A stretch of DNA of 64,000 bases from Candidatus Binataceae bacterium (GTDB lineage Bacteria > Desulfobacterota > Binatia > Binatales > Binataceae), in assembly GCA_035308025.1 (NCBI GenBank), contig DATGHL010000026.1, forward strand, positions 108,442 to 172,441. The letters are read 5' to 3'. The position numbers and the translations under genes are program-made. Below are positions 17,236 to 25,225 of this stretch, piece by piece. Under the pieces are notes generated by a model, which saw nothing but the letters and a program-made list of their open reading frames with translations, was not told the DNA's origin and ran no database searches. Position 1 is the first letter of the stretch; every line of letters begins with the position of its first letter.

Positions 17236-17691
17236 ATGATTAAGTCAGTTTTTCACGTCAACGTAAACGTGACCGATTTCGATCGCTCGCTGGCCTTCTA
17301 CAAGATGCTCGGCTTCAAGGTCGTGCTCGATATCGGCGAAGGGCCGAATAAGGGCAACGACATCGGTCTGAATATTCCAAACAGTGTCGCCCGCGCCGCG
17401 CTCCTCTCTTTGAGTGACGACCCGCGGGCGACGCGGATCGATTTGATCGAATGGAAGGAACCGCGCACCGCGGGCGCCGCCTACCCTCATCTGTACCACG
17501 CCGGGATCGCGCGGATCGCGCTCTTTACGAAAAATCTCGACGAGGAATACCAGCGTCTGAAGGCCGCCGGCGTCGCGATGGTATCTGAGCCGGTGGTTAT
17601 CCGCTTCGGCAATAAGGCCGGCGCGAAATTCTTCTGCTTCAAGGATCCGGACGGCACGTTTTTGGAATTGATCGAACCTTTCAACGGCTAG
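17236..17691 (+). CDS. VOC-superfamily (glyoxalase/dioxygenase-like) protein
   Basis: A 151-residue protein with two beta-alpha-beta-beta-beta modules. It opens with FHVNVNVTDFDRSLAFYKML, the usual VOC start with a first metal-ligand His, and ends with FFCFKDPDGTFLELIE, which carries the closing Glu ligand. HAGIARIALFTKNLDEEY supplies the second-module His. This is consistent with a single divalent-metal site, as in glyoxalases, epimerases and extradiol dioxygenases; which reaction applies is not evident. It lies 27 bases downstream of the monooxygenase with GGAGAG just before the ATG, so a role in the same degradative step is a reasonable inference. Confidence 0.85.
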   Translation: MIKSVFHVNVNVTDFDRSLAFYKMLGFKVVLDIGEGPNKGNDIGLNIPNSVARAALLSLSDDPRATRIDLIEWKEPRTAGAAYPHLYHAGIARIALFTKNLDEEYQRLKAAGVAMVSEPVVIRFGNKAGAKFFCFKDPDGTFLELIEPFNG

Positions 17692-17729
17692 CCGGCGCCG
17701 TGGGCGCGAATCTGCTGAAACGCGCTCGC

Positions 17730-18053
17730 TCAGCCGGCCCTTTTCCTCGGGCTCTTGCGAGGCTTTGCGCGCGGCGTCGGACTCGGGTCAGCAGTCGATG
17801 CGCCCATCCAGATTTTGAAGGCCTGCTCGGCCAGGCTGGCGCCTTCCTGCAAGGCCGCGGCCCAGCCGGCCACCGCGCCTGCAACAAACCCGTTCGAGGT
17901 CAGATCGGGGCTCAGGACATTCTCATGCGCGAGCCGGCGCGCAAAATTCTCGAAACCGATCGCCGCCGCATGCGCCACTCCGCGCGCCAGGTGAACGTTG
18001 GCGTGAGTAATCCGCAAGATCGCTTCGGTCTGTGGAGTTCTCTTTTCAGCCAT
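17730..18053 (-). CDS. Small alanine-rich protein with basic tail, phasin-like (function unknown)
   Basis: A 107-residue protein not recognised with confidence. The body is predicted helical and alanine-rich (HLARGVAHAAAIGFENFARR, AGAVAGWAAALQEGASLAEQ), and the last 15 residues are basic and proline-rich (PTPRAKPRKSPRKRAG). This resembles phasins or granule- or DNA-associated proteins in composition, without a diagnostic motif. A GGAGAG site five bases before the ATG and good coding composition support it as a real gene. It follows the cyclase-ATPase gene by 30 bases on the same strand, so it is likely in the same operon. A histone-like or regulatory partner role is possible. Confidence 0.55.
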   Translation of the reverse strand: MAEKRTPQTEAILRITHANVHLARGVAHAAAIGFENFARRLAHENVLSPDLTSNGFVAGAVAGWAAALQEGASLAEQAFKIWMGASTADPSPTPRAKPRKSPRKRAG

Positions 18054-18083
18054 GGCGACTCTCCATCCTCCCCGATGAACCGG

Positions 18084-21000
18084 CTAATGCCGCAGCGCCG
18101 GCTTCGTGGTTTCACTGCCTGACGAGCCCGACTGCATCGCAGTCCCATCGTGGCCGTCGGTGGTCCACAAGCTAACACGCGCCCGATCTTGCGCACCACT
18201 TCGATTGACGAGGTTCGCCAGCGCGATATCGGCGCGAATCTCGAACAAGACTGCGCCGTTGCGGCGCGCCGACTCGATCACCCGCAGCCAGCCGGCTTCA
18301 ATAATGTCCGGCGCCGCCCCACTCTGGGTGAGGATTTCCGCCCGCGCCGAGCGGACGATCGTCTCCTCGAGCAGCATCTCACCGACCGCGGCCTCAGCCT
18401 CGTCAATCATTTCGAGCGCTTCGACGGCCGCACCGGCCATTGCTGAGCCCGACGCCAGCAGCGAGAGAAACCAGGCGTGCGGCAAACGCTGGCCGTTGGC
18501 TAGCCAGCCCGCGATCGCGGTGCGGATTTGCGCAACGCCGGCGAGCGCGTCGCCGGTCGTCGCGATAGCCCAGCCCGCATAGACGTCGAGGCCGCAGGCG
18601 AGTTGCTCGAGGCCGTGCGCGCGCGCCGCCGCGGCCCCCGCGCGCGCGACGTGCAGGGCTTCGCGCGGCTCACCGAACAGCCAATGCAGAGCCGCGCAGT
18701 TCAACTTGCAAAACGCCAGGGTCGGCTGGCTTTCGAGCTGCTCAGCCGCCCGCAGCGCGCGCACCGACATCTCGCGCGCTTCGTCACGCCGCTCCGCTAA
18801 GCCGAGCGCGACGGCTAGATAAGCCATCGCGAGCGGCCCGGCGTCGAACAGGGCGACGCGCCCCTGGTCCTCGACGTAGCACTCAACCGCGGCGTGCAGA
18901 TGATTAATGCTCTGGGCGATCCGGCCGCGATGGAACAGCGTCATGCCGACCGCCAGATGCGAACGACATAAGGCCGACGCGCTCTTTTCGCTTTGCGCGA
19001 TTTGCAGACGCTGTTCGGCCAAGGCTTGCGCTGCGATCGCTTCGCCGCGGGTCACGTGCCCCTGCCACAACCCCAACAGTGCGGCCGAGCGCTCCGGATG
19101 CAGCCGACGGCCCAGTTCGCGCGCGCGCTGATGAGCGCTTTTGCTCTCGCTGGAAGCCAGGCCCTTGATTGCCGAGAGGATCGAGGCCAGCGTCATGAGC
19201 AGCGACATTTCGCGCTGATCGCGCGCCGCCGCCGGCGCCATACCGCTCAGCATCTCGACCGCTTTCGCGTAGTGACTCGCCGCCTCTATCAGCGCGCCGC
19301 GTTTCGCTGCGGCGGCGCCGGCGCTCTCCCACGCGCGGCTCGCGGCGTCAGCCTCGCCCGCGGCGCTCCAATGATAGGCCAGCCGCTCGGGTTCGTGCTC
19401 GGCAAGCGGCGTCTGCTCGGCCAACTCGCGCGCGACCGCGCCGTGCAAGCGGCGGCGGCGGCTGCGCAGCAAGGAATCATACGCGGCGTCGCGCACCAGG
19501 GCGTGCTTGAAGCTATAGCGCGCCTCCGGCGGATTACCCCGCGAGTGAATCACGTCCGAGTCGAGCAGGCGTTGCAGATTCGCGACCAGGGCGACTTCAC
19601 TATCTCCGCTGATCGCACGCAGTGTCGAATACGAGAACTCCCGCCCAATCACCGCGGCAATCTGGGCGAGCTCTTTCGCCGCTCCGAGGCGATCCAGCCG
19701 CGCCATCAGCGAATCCGCCAGGGTTGCGGGAATCTCGTGAGCCGCCCCCGGGGCGGCTTTCTGATCGGCGATTACTCCGGCCAGCTCCTCGACGAACAGC
19801 GGGACTCCGCCACTGCGGTCCGCGACCAGTTCCATCGCCGCCGCGGAAAATCCCGCGCTCGGCTGCGCGGCTCTGATCAACGCGAGCGTTTCCTCCTGGG
19901 TTAACCTTCCAATCCCAAAGACTGCGCTATGCTCGCTGCGCGCCGCGGGCAGCTCAAACTCGGGCCGCGCGGCGTAGATCAGCATCAGAGGAAGCCCGCG
20001 GCCGCGATCGATCAGATCCTCGGCAAGTTCCATCGTCGAAGGATCGGCCCATTGCGCGTCTTCGATCACGATCACCAGGGGCTGCAAACGCGCCAGCCCG
20101 AGCAGCCATTCGCCCACGACGAGGATAAAGCGCCGGCGCTTTTGCTCGGGCGATGACAAGAGCGGCAGATAGCCGGACGGTACCGGCAGGCCCATCATCT
20201 CGGCGATCGCCGGCACGGCCAGCTCCGGCTTGACGCCGGCCGCGGCTACAGCCCGGGCGATCTTTTCCAGCGCCGCTTGGGGCGAACGCGCACGCCGCAG
20301 GAAGGAGTTCTCGAGCGCTTTTACCACTGGCGCGAAGGGCGTGTTCAGCGAAAACGGCGAGCCGAATATTTCAAAGCGTGAGTGCGGCTGGTCATGCATC
20401 TCTGCCCCGAACTGACGCAGCAGCCGCGACTTGCCGATCCCGGGCTCCCCTTTGATCAGCACACGCCACCCGGCGCCCAGCTTCACCCGCGCCCAAACCT
20501 CGCGCAGCCCGGCCAGTTCGGCGTTGCGGCCGATGAACGGCCCGCTCGCGCGGAGCGCGCGCAAGGGACGGCGCACCGCGGCCGCCTGCTGCACGCAATA
20601 AAGCTCGACCGGCTGAGTCACACCCTTGAGCAAATGGCTGCCGAACGCTTCGATGACAAAGCGGCCGCTCACCAGCCGGCGGGTTGCGTCCGTGATGACG
20701 ACTCCGCGGCGCGACGCCAGACTCTGCGCGCGCGCTGCGACATTCGGCGTTTCGCCCAAGGCGGCAATCTGATGCCCCGCCCCTACCCCAACTTGGCCAA
20801 GCAATACCGGACCGGTGTGGATACCCACCCGCGCCGCAATTTTGCGATCGTCGGACAGGCCGCGGCTCAGATTGTTCAGGGCGTCGAGGATTTCGAGCCC
20901 GGCGCGCACCGCCCGCTCCGCATCATCACCATAGGCCAGGGGCCAGCCGAAGTAGGCCACAACTCCATCGCCCAGGTACTGCGCAACATGTCCATTGAAG

Positions 21001-21266
21001 GCGGCCACGGCGGCGGCCACGGTCTGCTGGTATAACTGCAACACCTCGCGATACTCCTCGACATCGAGGCGGCCCGACATTTCGGTCGATCCGACCATGT
21101 CGCAGAAGAGCACGGTGATCTGGCGGCGCTCGCCTTCCATCTCTGCGCCTGTGCGCCGCCCGCCATCCTCGTCGGGATCAAGCCGCGTTCCGCAACTGCT
21201 GCAGAACCTGGCGTTCGGCAGTACGACTGCGTGGCATTGCGCGCAATGAGCGATGCTGCTGGTCAA
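18084..21266 (-). CDS. Adenylate cyclase / AAA ATPase / TPR regulatory protein
   Basis: A multidomain protein of about 1060 residues. An N-terminal zinc ribbon has two CxxC knuckles (CAQC, CSSC). A class III cyclase domain follows from about residue 45, with metal aspartates in VLFCDMVGST and YLGDGVVAYFGWP. Next comes an ATPase with Walker A GEPGIGKSRLLRQFG (near residue 275) and Walker B-like LVIVIEDAQWAD. A long helical TPR-like region runs from about residue 600. Proteins of this layout resemble MalT/AfsR-type STAND regulators fused to a cyclase; they may make cAMP in response to a bound signal. The longer frame starts at 21440, but TTG at 21266 directly follows a GGGGGAG site and begins at the zinc ribbon, so it is preferred. 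A cyclic-nucleotide-binding channel gene lies at 43.3 kb. Confidence 0.88.
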   Translation of the reverse strand: MTSSIAHCAQCHAVVLPNARFCSSCGTRLDPDEDGGRRTGAEMEGERRQITVLFCDMVGSTEMSGRLDVEEYREVLQLYQQTVAAAVAAFNGHVAQYLGDGVVAYFGWPLAYGDDAERAVRAGLEILDALNNLSRGLSDDRKIAARVGIHTGPVLLGQVGVGAGHQIAALGETPNVAARAQSLASRRGVVITDATRRLVSGRFVIEAFGSHLLKGVTQPVELYCVQQAAAVRRPLRALRASGPFIGRNAELAGLREVWARVKLGAGWRVLIKGEPGIGKSRLLRQFGAEMHDQPHSRFEIFGSPFSLNTPFAPVVKALENSFLRRARSPQAALEKIARAVAAAGVKPELAVPAIAEMMGLPVPSGYLPLLSSPEQKRRRFILVVGEWLLGLARLQPLVIVIEDAQWADPSTMELAEDLIDRGRGLPLMLIYAARPEFELPAARSEHSAVFGIGRLTQEETLALIRAAQPSAGFSAAAMELVADRSGGVPLFVEELAGVIADQKAAPGAAHEIPATLADSLMARLDRLGAAKELAQIAAVIGREFSYSTLRAISGDSEVALVANLQRLLDSDVIHSRGNPPEARYSFKHALVRDAAYDSLLRSRRRRLHGAVARELAEQTPLAEHEPERLAYHWSAAGEADAASRAWESAGAAAAKRGALIEAASHYAKAVEMLSGMAPAAARDQREMSLLMTLASILSAIKGLASSESKSAHQRARELGRRLHPERSAALLGLWQGHVTRGEAIAAQALAEQRLQIAQSEKSASALCRSHLAVGMTLFHRGRIAQSINHLHAAVECYVEDQGRVALFDAGPLAMAYLAVALGLAERRDEAREMSVRALRAAEQLESQPTLAFCKLNCAALHWLFGEPREALHVARAGAAAARAHGLEQLACGLDVYAGWAIATTGDALAGVAQIRTAIAGWLANGQRLPHAWFLSLLASGSAMAGAAVEALEMIDEAEAAVGEMLLEETIVRSARAEILTQSGAAPDIIEAGWLRVIESARRNGAVLFEIRADIALANLVNRSGAQDRARVSLWTTDGHDGTAMQSGSSGSETTKPALRH

Positions 21267-21324
21267 TGCGGGCTCCCCCTTTCCGATCTCCTCTTTATTA
21301 CCGTCAACCCGTCCGCGACAACCG

Positions 21325-22329
21325 TCACCCGTGCCACAATACCCGCCCGTGCTCCACCTTGAAGTTGGTGCGGACGCGGTAGCCCGGTGACTTGCTGGTC
21401 GGCGGCAATCCAAGCTCCTTGACGATCGGATGGCTATCAAGGTGCTTGAGTTTAATCTCGTAGAGATGAGTCAACGGATCGATTTCAGCCGGCGGACCAA
21501 AGAGCCCGTAGTCGGCGGTGGCGATTTCATGCAAGCACGCCGGCGCCAGGTTGCCCTTTTGGCGATCGCTGATTGCACGGAATTGTTTGTGAAAGATCTC
21601 CGTAACGCCCTCTCCCGACCAACTCTCGAGCAGGTAACCAACCTCACCCAGCCCGCCGACCAGATCCATAATCGAGACCAACGGATTCGGAGCCTGCTGC
21701 TTGCGTTTGATCCGGATCAGCCCCGGATGCATATCCCAAAACTGGTCGTTCAGATTGCCGCCGAAGGTGTCGAGGTCAAACGCCACCGGTTCCGGCGATG
21801 AGTTGATTTCAATCTTGCCGAAAGTCTTGGCGTAGCCGAACACCTCGCGGCCGCCCGTCATCGAGTTCGGGTTATCGACCCAAACAAAGGGCGAAAAGAG
21901 CGCCGGAAAGCTGGCGTCGGCGGTTTCGACAAGGACCGGCACGTGCAAAAGAACATTTTTCTCCTTTACACCCGGGCCTCCGACAACGCCCGAGACTTTT
22001 TTGATTGCGCCGAAAATCAGAATTATGTACGGATCGAGCGCACGACACTTGACCGCGCCGCCCGAGGGTTGATCGAATACCCTTTTGCACAGACGGTTCA
22101 GCGCTTTGAGGTCAGCCAAGATAGCGAAGACATAGAGATCCGCCCCGATACAAACGATCGGCGCCGCCGCGGTCATAATCGGACCGTACTGAATATATGG
22201 TATCATCGCCAGACTGAGACCATCTTGATTCTTGCGAGCATACCATGACTCAATCAAGTCAAAAATTGCTCGGCAGTCCTCTCCTTTTACTACAATAAAG
22301 GCGTTAAGTTGGATCGAACAATTGTTCAA
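21325..22329 (-). CDS. Acetoacetate decarboxylase-like protein
   Basis: A protein of up to 334 residues resembling the acetoacetate-decarboxylase fold. The segment WVDNPNSMTGGREVFGYAKT followed by FGKIEI matches the family D-n-x-x-x-x-G-R-E-x-x-G-y-p-K signature. Whether the Schiff-base lysine is present is not certain from motif reading, so an enzyme activity is not claimed; many family members have other roles. Base composition is noticeably less GC-rich than the surroundings, especially toward the N-terminus. The start is doubtful: TTG at 22329 gives the longest frame but lacks a good ribosome site, and an internal ATG (MIPYIQYG) is an alternative. It is divergent from the HpnA-like gene and precedes the cyclase gene on the same strand. 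Confidence 0.7.
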   Translation of the reverse strand: MNNCSIQLNAFIVVKGEDCRAIFDLIESWYARKNQDGLSLAMIPYIQYGPIMTAAAPIVCIGADLYVFAILADLKALNRLCKRVFDQPSGGAVKCRALDPYIILIFGAIKKVSGVVGGPGVKEKNVLLHVPVLVETADASFPALFSPFVWVDNPNSMTGGREVFGYAKTFGKIEINSSPEPVAFDLDTFGGNLNDQFWDMHPGLIRIKRKQQAPNPLVSIMDLVGGLGEVGYLLESWSGEGVTEIFHKQFRAISDRQKGNLAPACLHEIATADYGLFGPPAEIDPLTHLYEIKLKHLDSHPIVKELGLPPTSKSPGYRVRTNFKVEHGRVLWHG

Positions 22330-22418
22330 TTCGGGTGAACAAATGTCCCCCTGATGGATTTATTAACCCGCGGCGTGCAGACCGCAATCGAAAATCTGAC
22401 CTCAGCGGGCGGCACTCC

Positions 22419-23399
22419 ATGAAAATCCTGGTCCTCGGCGTGACCGGCCATATAGGCAGCGCCGTAACCCGCGAGTTGTTGACGCGGGGCCATGCGGTCA
22501 CTGGCGTCGCCCGACGACCTCGCGCGCGCGCGAACCTTGACGGGCTTTCGATATCCTACGTGCGCGGCGATATAGACGATTTCTCGGCTGATCTTAATTC
22601 GTGGATGCGCGGCCACGACGCCGTCGTCGACGCGGCTGCGCCGTATCCAGTCGCGCTACCGCGCGATGCGAACGCCGCGGATCTCGTGCGCGACGCGACG
22701 ACGCGCACGCAAAGATTACTGCGTGCAGCCCGACGCCATCGCGCGCCCATTGCCTACGTCAGCTCGTTCGGCACTCTGCCGCAGCGCCGCATCGGTTTGG
22801 ACCGCTGGGCGACCGATCTGATGCAACGACTGCACCCCTATTTCGCCGTCAAAAGCGCGATCGAAAACATGCTGCTCGAGGCGGCGCGAGACGGACAGCC
22901 GGTGGTCGTCGTAAACCCCACCGGATGCCTCGGGCCGTGGGACTTGAAGCCGCGCGAGCGCTGTTTCGTGCCCGCGCTGCTGCGCGGTGAGATGCCCGCG
23001 GCGACCAATCAGATGCTTAACGTAATCGACGTTCGTGACGTTGCGATCGGGCTGGTGAACGCGCTGGAAGCAGAAGTTTACGGCACCCCGATCGCGCTCG
23101 TTGGCCACAACATCTCGAACGAGATTCTCTTCCGCTGGATTTGCGAGATCGGCAACGTCAAGCCGCCGCCCTTCACCGCACCCAGCGGCGCCGCAGTAGT
23201 CGCAACCTATTTGAGCGAAGTGGCGCTCGGCGCGATCGGCGTCGAACCACCGCTGCCCGCGCTAATTGCGATGCTCACCTATATCCACGGTTATCTGGCG
23301 CCCAGCGCCGCCCAAGTCGATCTCGGTCTCGTTCCCCGGCCACTCTCCCGCACGCTGCTGGAAACGATCGAGTGGTATCGCGCGATCGGCTACTGCTAG
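22419..23399 (+). CDS. HpnA-like NAD-dependent epimerase/reductase
   Basis: A 326-residue extended SDR. The cofactor motif TGxxGxxx is LVLGVTGHIGSAVTREL, the catalytic Tyr-Lys is in YFAVKSAIENMLLEA, and NPTGCLGPWDLKP is close to the NPs-x-x-vGP-x-D-x-K-P block of HpnA hopanoid-associated sugar epimerases and dihydroflavonol-4-reductase-like enzymes. The start is placed at ATG 22419 because the family begins at the MKILVLG strand; the upstream 28-residue extension is not conserved-looking. It may act on a sugar nucleotide or a hopanoid or isoprenoid head group. It is convergent with the polyprenyl synthase gene, the two stops sharing the bases CTAG. Orthology with true HpnA is not certain. Confidence 0.78.
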   Translation: MKILVLGVTGHIGSAVTRELLTRGHAVTGVARRPRARANLDGLSISYVRGDIDDFSADLNSWMRGHDAVVDAAAPYPVALPRDANAADLVRDATTRTQRLLRAARRHRAPIAYVSSFGTLPQRRIGLDRWATDLMQRLHPYFAVKSAIENMLLEAARDGQPVVVVNPTGCLGPWDLKPRERCFVPALLRGEMPAATNQMLNVIDVRDVAIGLVNALEAEVYGTPIALVGHNISNEILFRWICEIGNVKPPPFTAPSGAAVVATYLSEVALGAIGVEPPLPALIAMLTYIHGYLAPSAAQVDLGLVPRPLSRTLLETIEWYRAIGYC

Positions 23400-24433
23400 C
23401 TGCGCTCGATCACCCACAGCGCCATCGCTTCGATAAAACGCTTGTCCCGCGAATCGGGAATGCCCCGGTAGATGCGCGAGAATTCGTGCAGCGCGGCCCC
23501 CGCCAGCTCTTCCGCCAGCGCCTGCGCATAATCGATACAGCAGTACTTATCGATCAGTGTGCGCATCCGCGACACCTGGCGCGAGGTGCGTGCGATTCGC
23601 GGTCCGCGCAGAATCCTGGTCACCTCCGCCTGCTCGTCCGCCGTCGCCTGATCGAGCAGACGAATCAGCATTAGGGTACGCTTGCCCTCGAGCAGGTCGC
23701 CGTTGAGTTCCTTGCCGTAGTGCCTGCCGGGTGAAAGGTTCAGGAGATCATCGCGGATCTGGAATGCCGCGCCCAGAAAAAAACCGAAGCGGACAAACGG
23801 CTCCAGATCGAGCGTCCCGCGCGATCCGATCAGCGCGCCGGCGCGCATCGGAAAAATCGTCGCCAGCCAGCAGGTCTTCTTCAAGACCATTTCGAGGTAG
23901 TCGGCCGCCCTCAGCAGCCCATTCGACTCCTCGCGCCAACCCAACTCCAGGGCCTGGCCCTCCGCCGATTCCCGCGCCATCCGCTCGGATTCTTCCATCA
24001 TCCGCGCGGCCAGTTCGTCGCCGAGGATCTGCCGATTGCGCATCAACGGCCGCATACTCATCAGCAGCAAACGATCGCCTGCGTTCAATGCCAGTGGAAT
24101 TCCGTGGATGACATGCAACGCCGGTCGTCCGCGGCGGCGTTCACTGCCGTCCTCGATATCGTCGTGAATCAGCAGCGCGTTATGCAGCAGTTCGATTGCC
24201 AGCGCGGTGGGTAGCGCCATTGCGGGTTCTGCGCCGAAAACACGCGCCGTCGCGATACACAAACTCGGGCGCATCATCTTGCCCGCGCGCAGAGGGTAGT
24301 CCGCAACCAGATCGTACAGGTAGCGACGGGGTTCGCCCGCCTCGGCCAGATATGCGCGCAGCGCGCCGACGGTCAGCGCGCCATATTCGGCGAGCGTCGT
24401 CTCGACGACCTTCAATGCGGCCGGTGGCATCAT
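23396..24433 (-). CDS. Polyprenyl diphosphate synthase
   Basis: A 345-residue trans-isoprenyl diphosphate synthase. The first aspartate-rich motif is intact in LLIHDDIEDGSERRRGRPAL, with the downstream Arg pair. The second reads QIRDDLLNL, so the last Asp of DDxxD is Asn, a variant seen in some family members. RAGKMMRPSL holds the substrate-binding Lys/Arg-x-x-R-P element. It condenses isopentenyl diphosphate with an allylic primer to make geranyl, farnesyl, geranylgeranyl or longer diphosphates; the product length is not clear. It is the last of three co-directional genes after a large FAD oxidoreductase and an unknown protein, suggesting isoprenoid synthesis followed by oxidation or saturation. 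Confidence 0.88.
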   Translation of the reverse strand: MMPPAALKVVETTLAEYGALTVGALRAYLAEAGEPRRYLYDLVADYPLRAGKMMRPSLCIATARVFGAEPAMALPTALAIELLHNALLIHDDIEDGSERRRGRPALHVIHGIPLALNAGDRLLLMSMRPLMRNRQILGDELAARMMEESERMARESAEGQALELGWREESNGLLRAADYLEMVLKKTCWLATIFPMRAGALIGSRGTLDLEPFVRFGFFLGAAFQIRDDLLNLSPGRHYGKELNGDLLEGKRTLMLIRLLDQATADEQAEVTRILRGPRIARTSRQVSRMRTLIDKYCCIDYAQALAEELAGAALHEFSRIYRGIPDSRDKRFIEAMALWVIERS

Positions 24434-24457
24434 CGCGGACGCGCCGATGCGGGCAAT

Positions 24458-25225
24458 TTACCGGCCGATGCGGACACTCACGACGCCCTGCGGCTCTCCC
24501 GAAACTCGCTCCACGAGCAGGCCGCAATAAACCCCGGCGGGCTGCTCATCCGGAATGCGAATCTGCAACCTCGCCGGTTTACCGCCCTTGGCCGGCGCGA
24601 AGGTTACTGCGGTCACGGCTCTGACTCTACCATTACCTCCCTCCAAGCCCCGCGTCATCAGCCGCAGGCGCTCGGCCGCCGCCCGCAACTCGCATGATAC
24701 TGCCGCATAGCGCTTCGAGCTTACTCCGATCACAACTCGCGCCGCCGCAGGAACAAAACCATTGCTATTCGCAATCGCGCCCGTCGGATTCATCGCACCC
24801 AGTATCTGCGTAAAATTCTGCGCCCCGAGATTATTGAATAACTCGCCGACCACCGGCGTCAGGTCGGACAGCGATCGGAAAATGCGCGCCAACATCTGTG
24901 TTACGTCTTCGTTCCGCGGCATCGATTTTTTGCCCGTACGATCTTTCTCGTATTGCGCGGCGATCGCGCGCGCCTGACGGATATGTTTCTCGATCACCGC
25001 GTACCCCAGGCGCGCGCCGTCGGCTGCAGCGCCGTCGGCTACGTTGTCGTCAATCTTCGGCTCCTCGACCGCCATGCTCCGGGCTCCGGCGAGCGCGGCG
25101 ACGGGACCCCCGGAGGCGCCGTTGCGCAAAACCCGCGGCCACGCGCGTAGAGGATCGGTTCGCGCTGGTTGCGGCCGCCGGATTCTTTCATCCCGTTGCC
25201 CGACGGGGCTCTTACGGGTGGTCAT
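24458..25225 (-). CDS. Uncharacterised protein of the isoprenoid gene group
   Basis: A 255-residue protein whose family I do not recognise. The first 70 residues are basic, low-complexity and probably disordered. A helical part follows (LGYAVIEKHIRQARAIAAQY, then a KDRTGKK loop). The C-terminal 70 residues look like a beta sandwich: VTAVTFAPAKGGKPARLQIR, PAGVYCGLLVERVSGEPQG, VVSVRIG. That ending resembles small beta-domain proteins in which the strand order closes with a repeated LSV-type strand, but no name can be given. The ATG at 25225 overlaps the end of the FAD oxidoreductase gene by 14 bases, indicating translational coupling; the polyprenyl synthase follows after 24 bases. An accessory or scaffold role in the same pathway is inferred. 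Confidence 0.65.
   Translation of the reverse strand: MTTRKSPVGQRDERIRRPQPARTDPLRAWPRVLRNGASGGPVAALAGARSMAVEEPKIDDNVADGAAADGARLGYAVIEKHIRQARAIAAQYEKDRTGKKSMPRNEDVTQMLARIFRSLSDLTPVVGELFNNLGAQNFTQILGAMNPTGAIANSNGFVPAAARVVIGVSSKRYAAVSCELRAAAERLRLMTRGLEGGNGRVRAVTAVTFAPAKGGKPARLQIRIPDEQPAGVYCGLLVERVSGEPQGVVSVRIGR

Noticed and set aside
18993..19904. A 303-codon plus-strand frame
   Set aside because: It is antisense to the cyclase-ATPase gene and has a composition typical of shadow frames.
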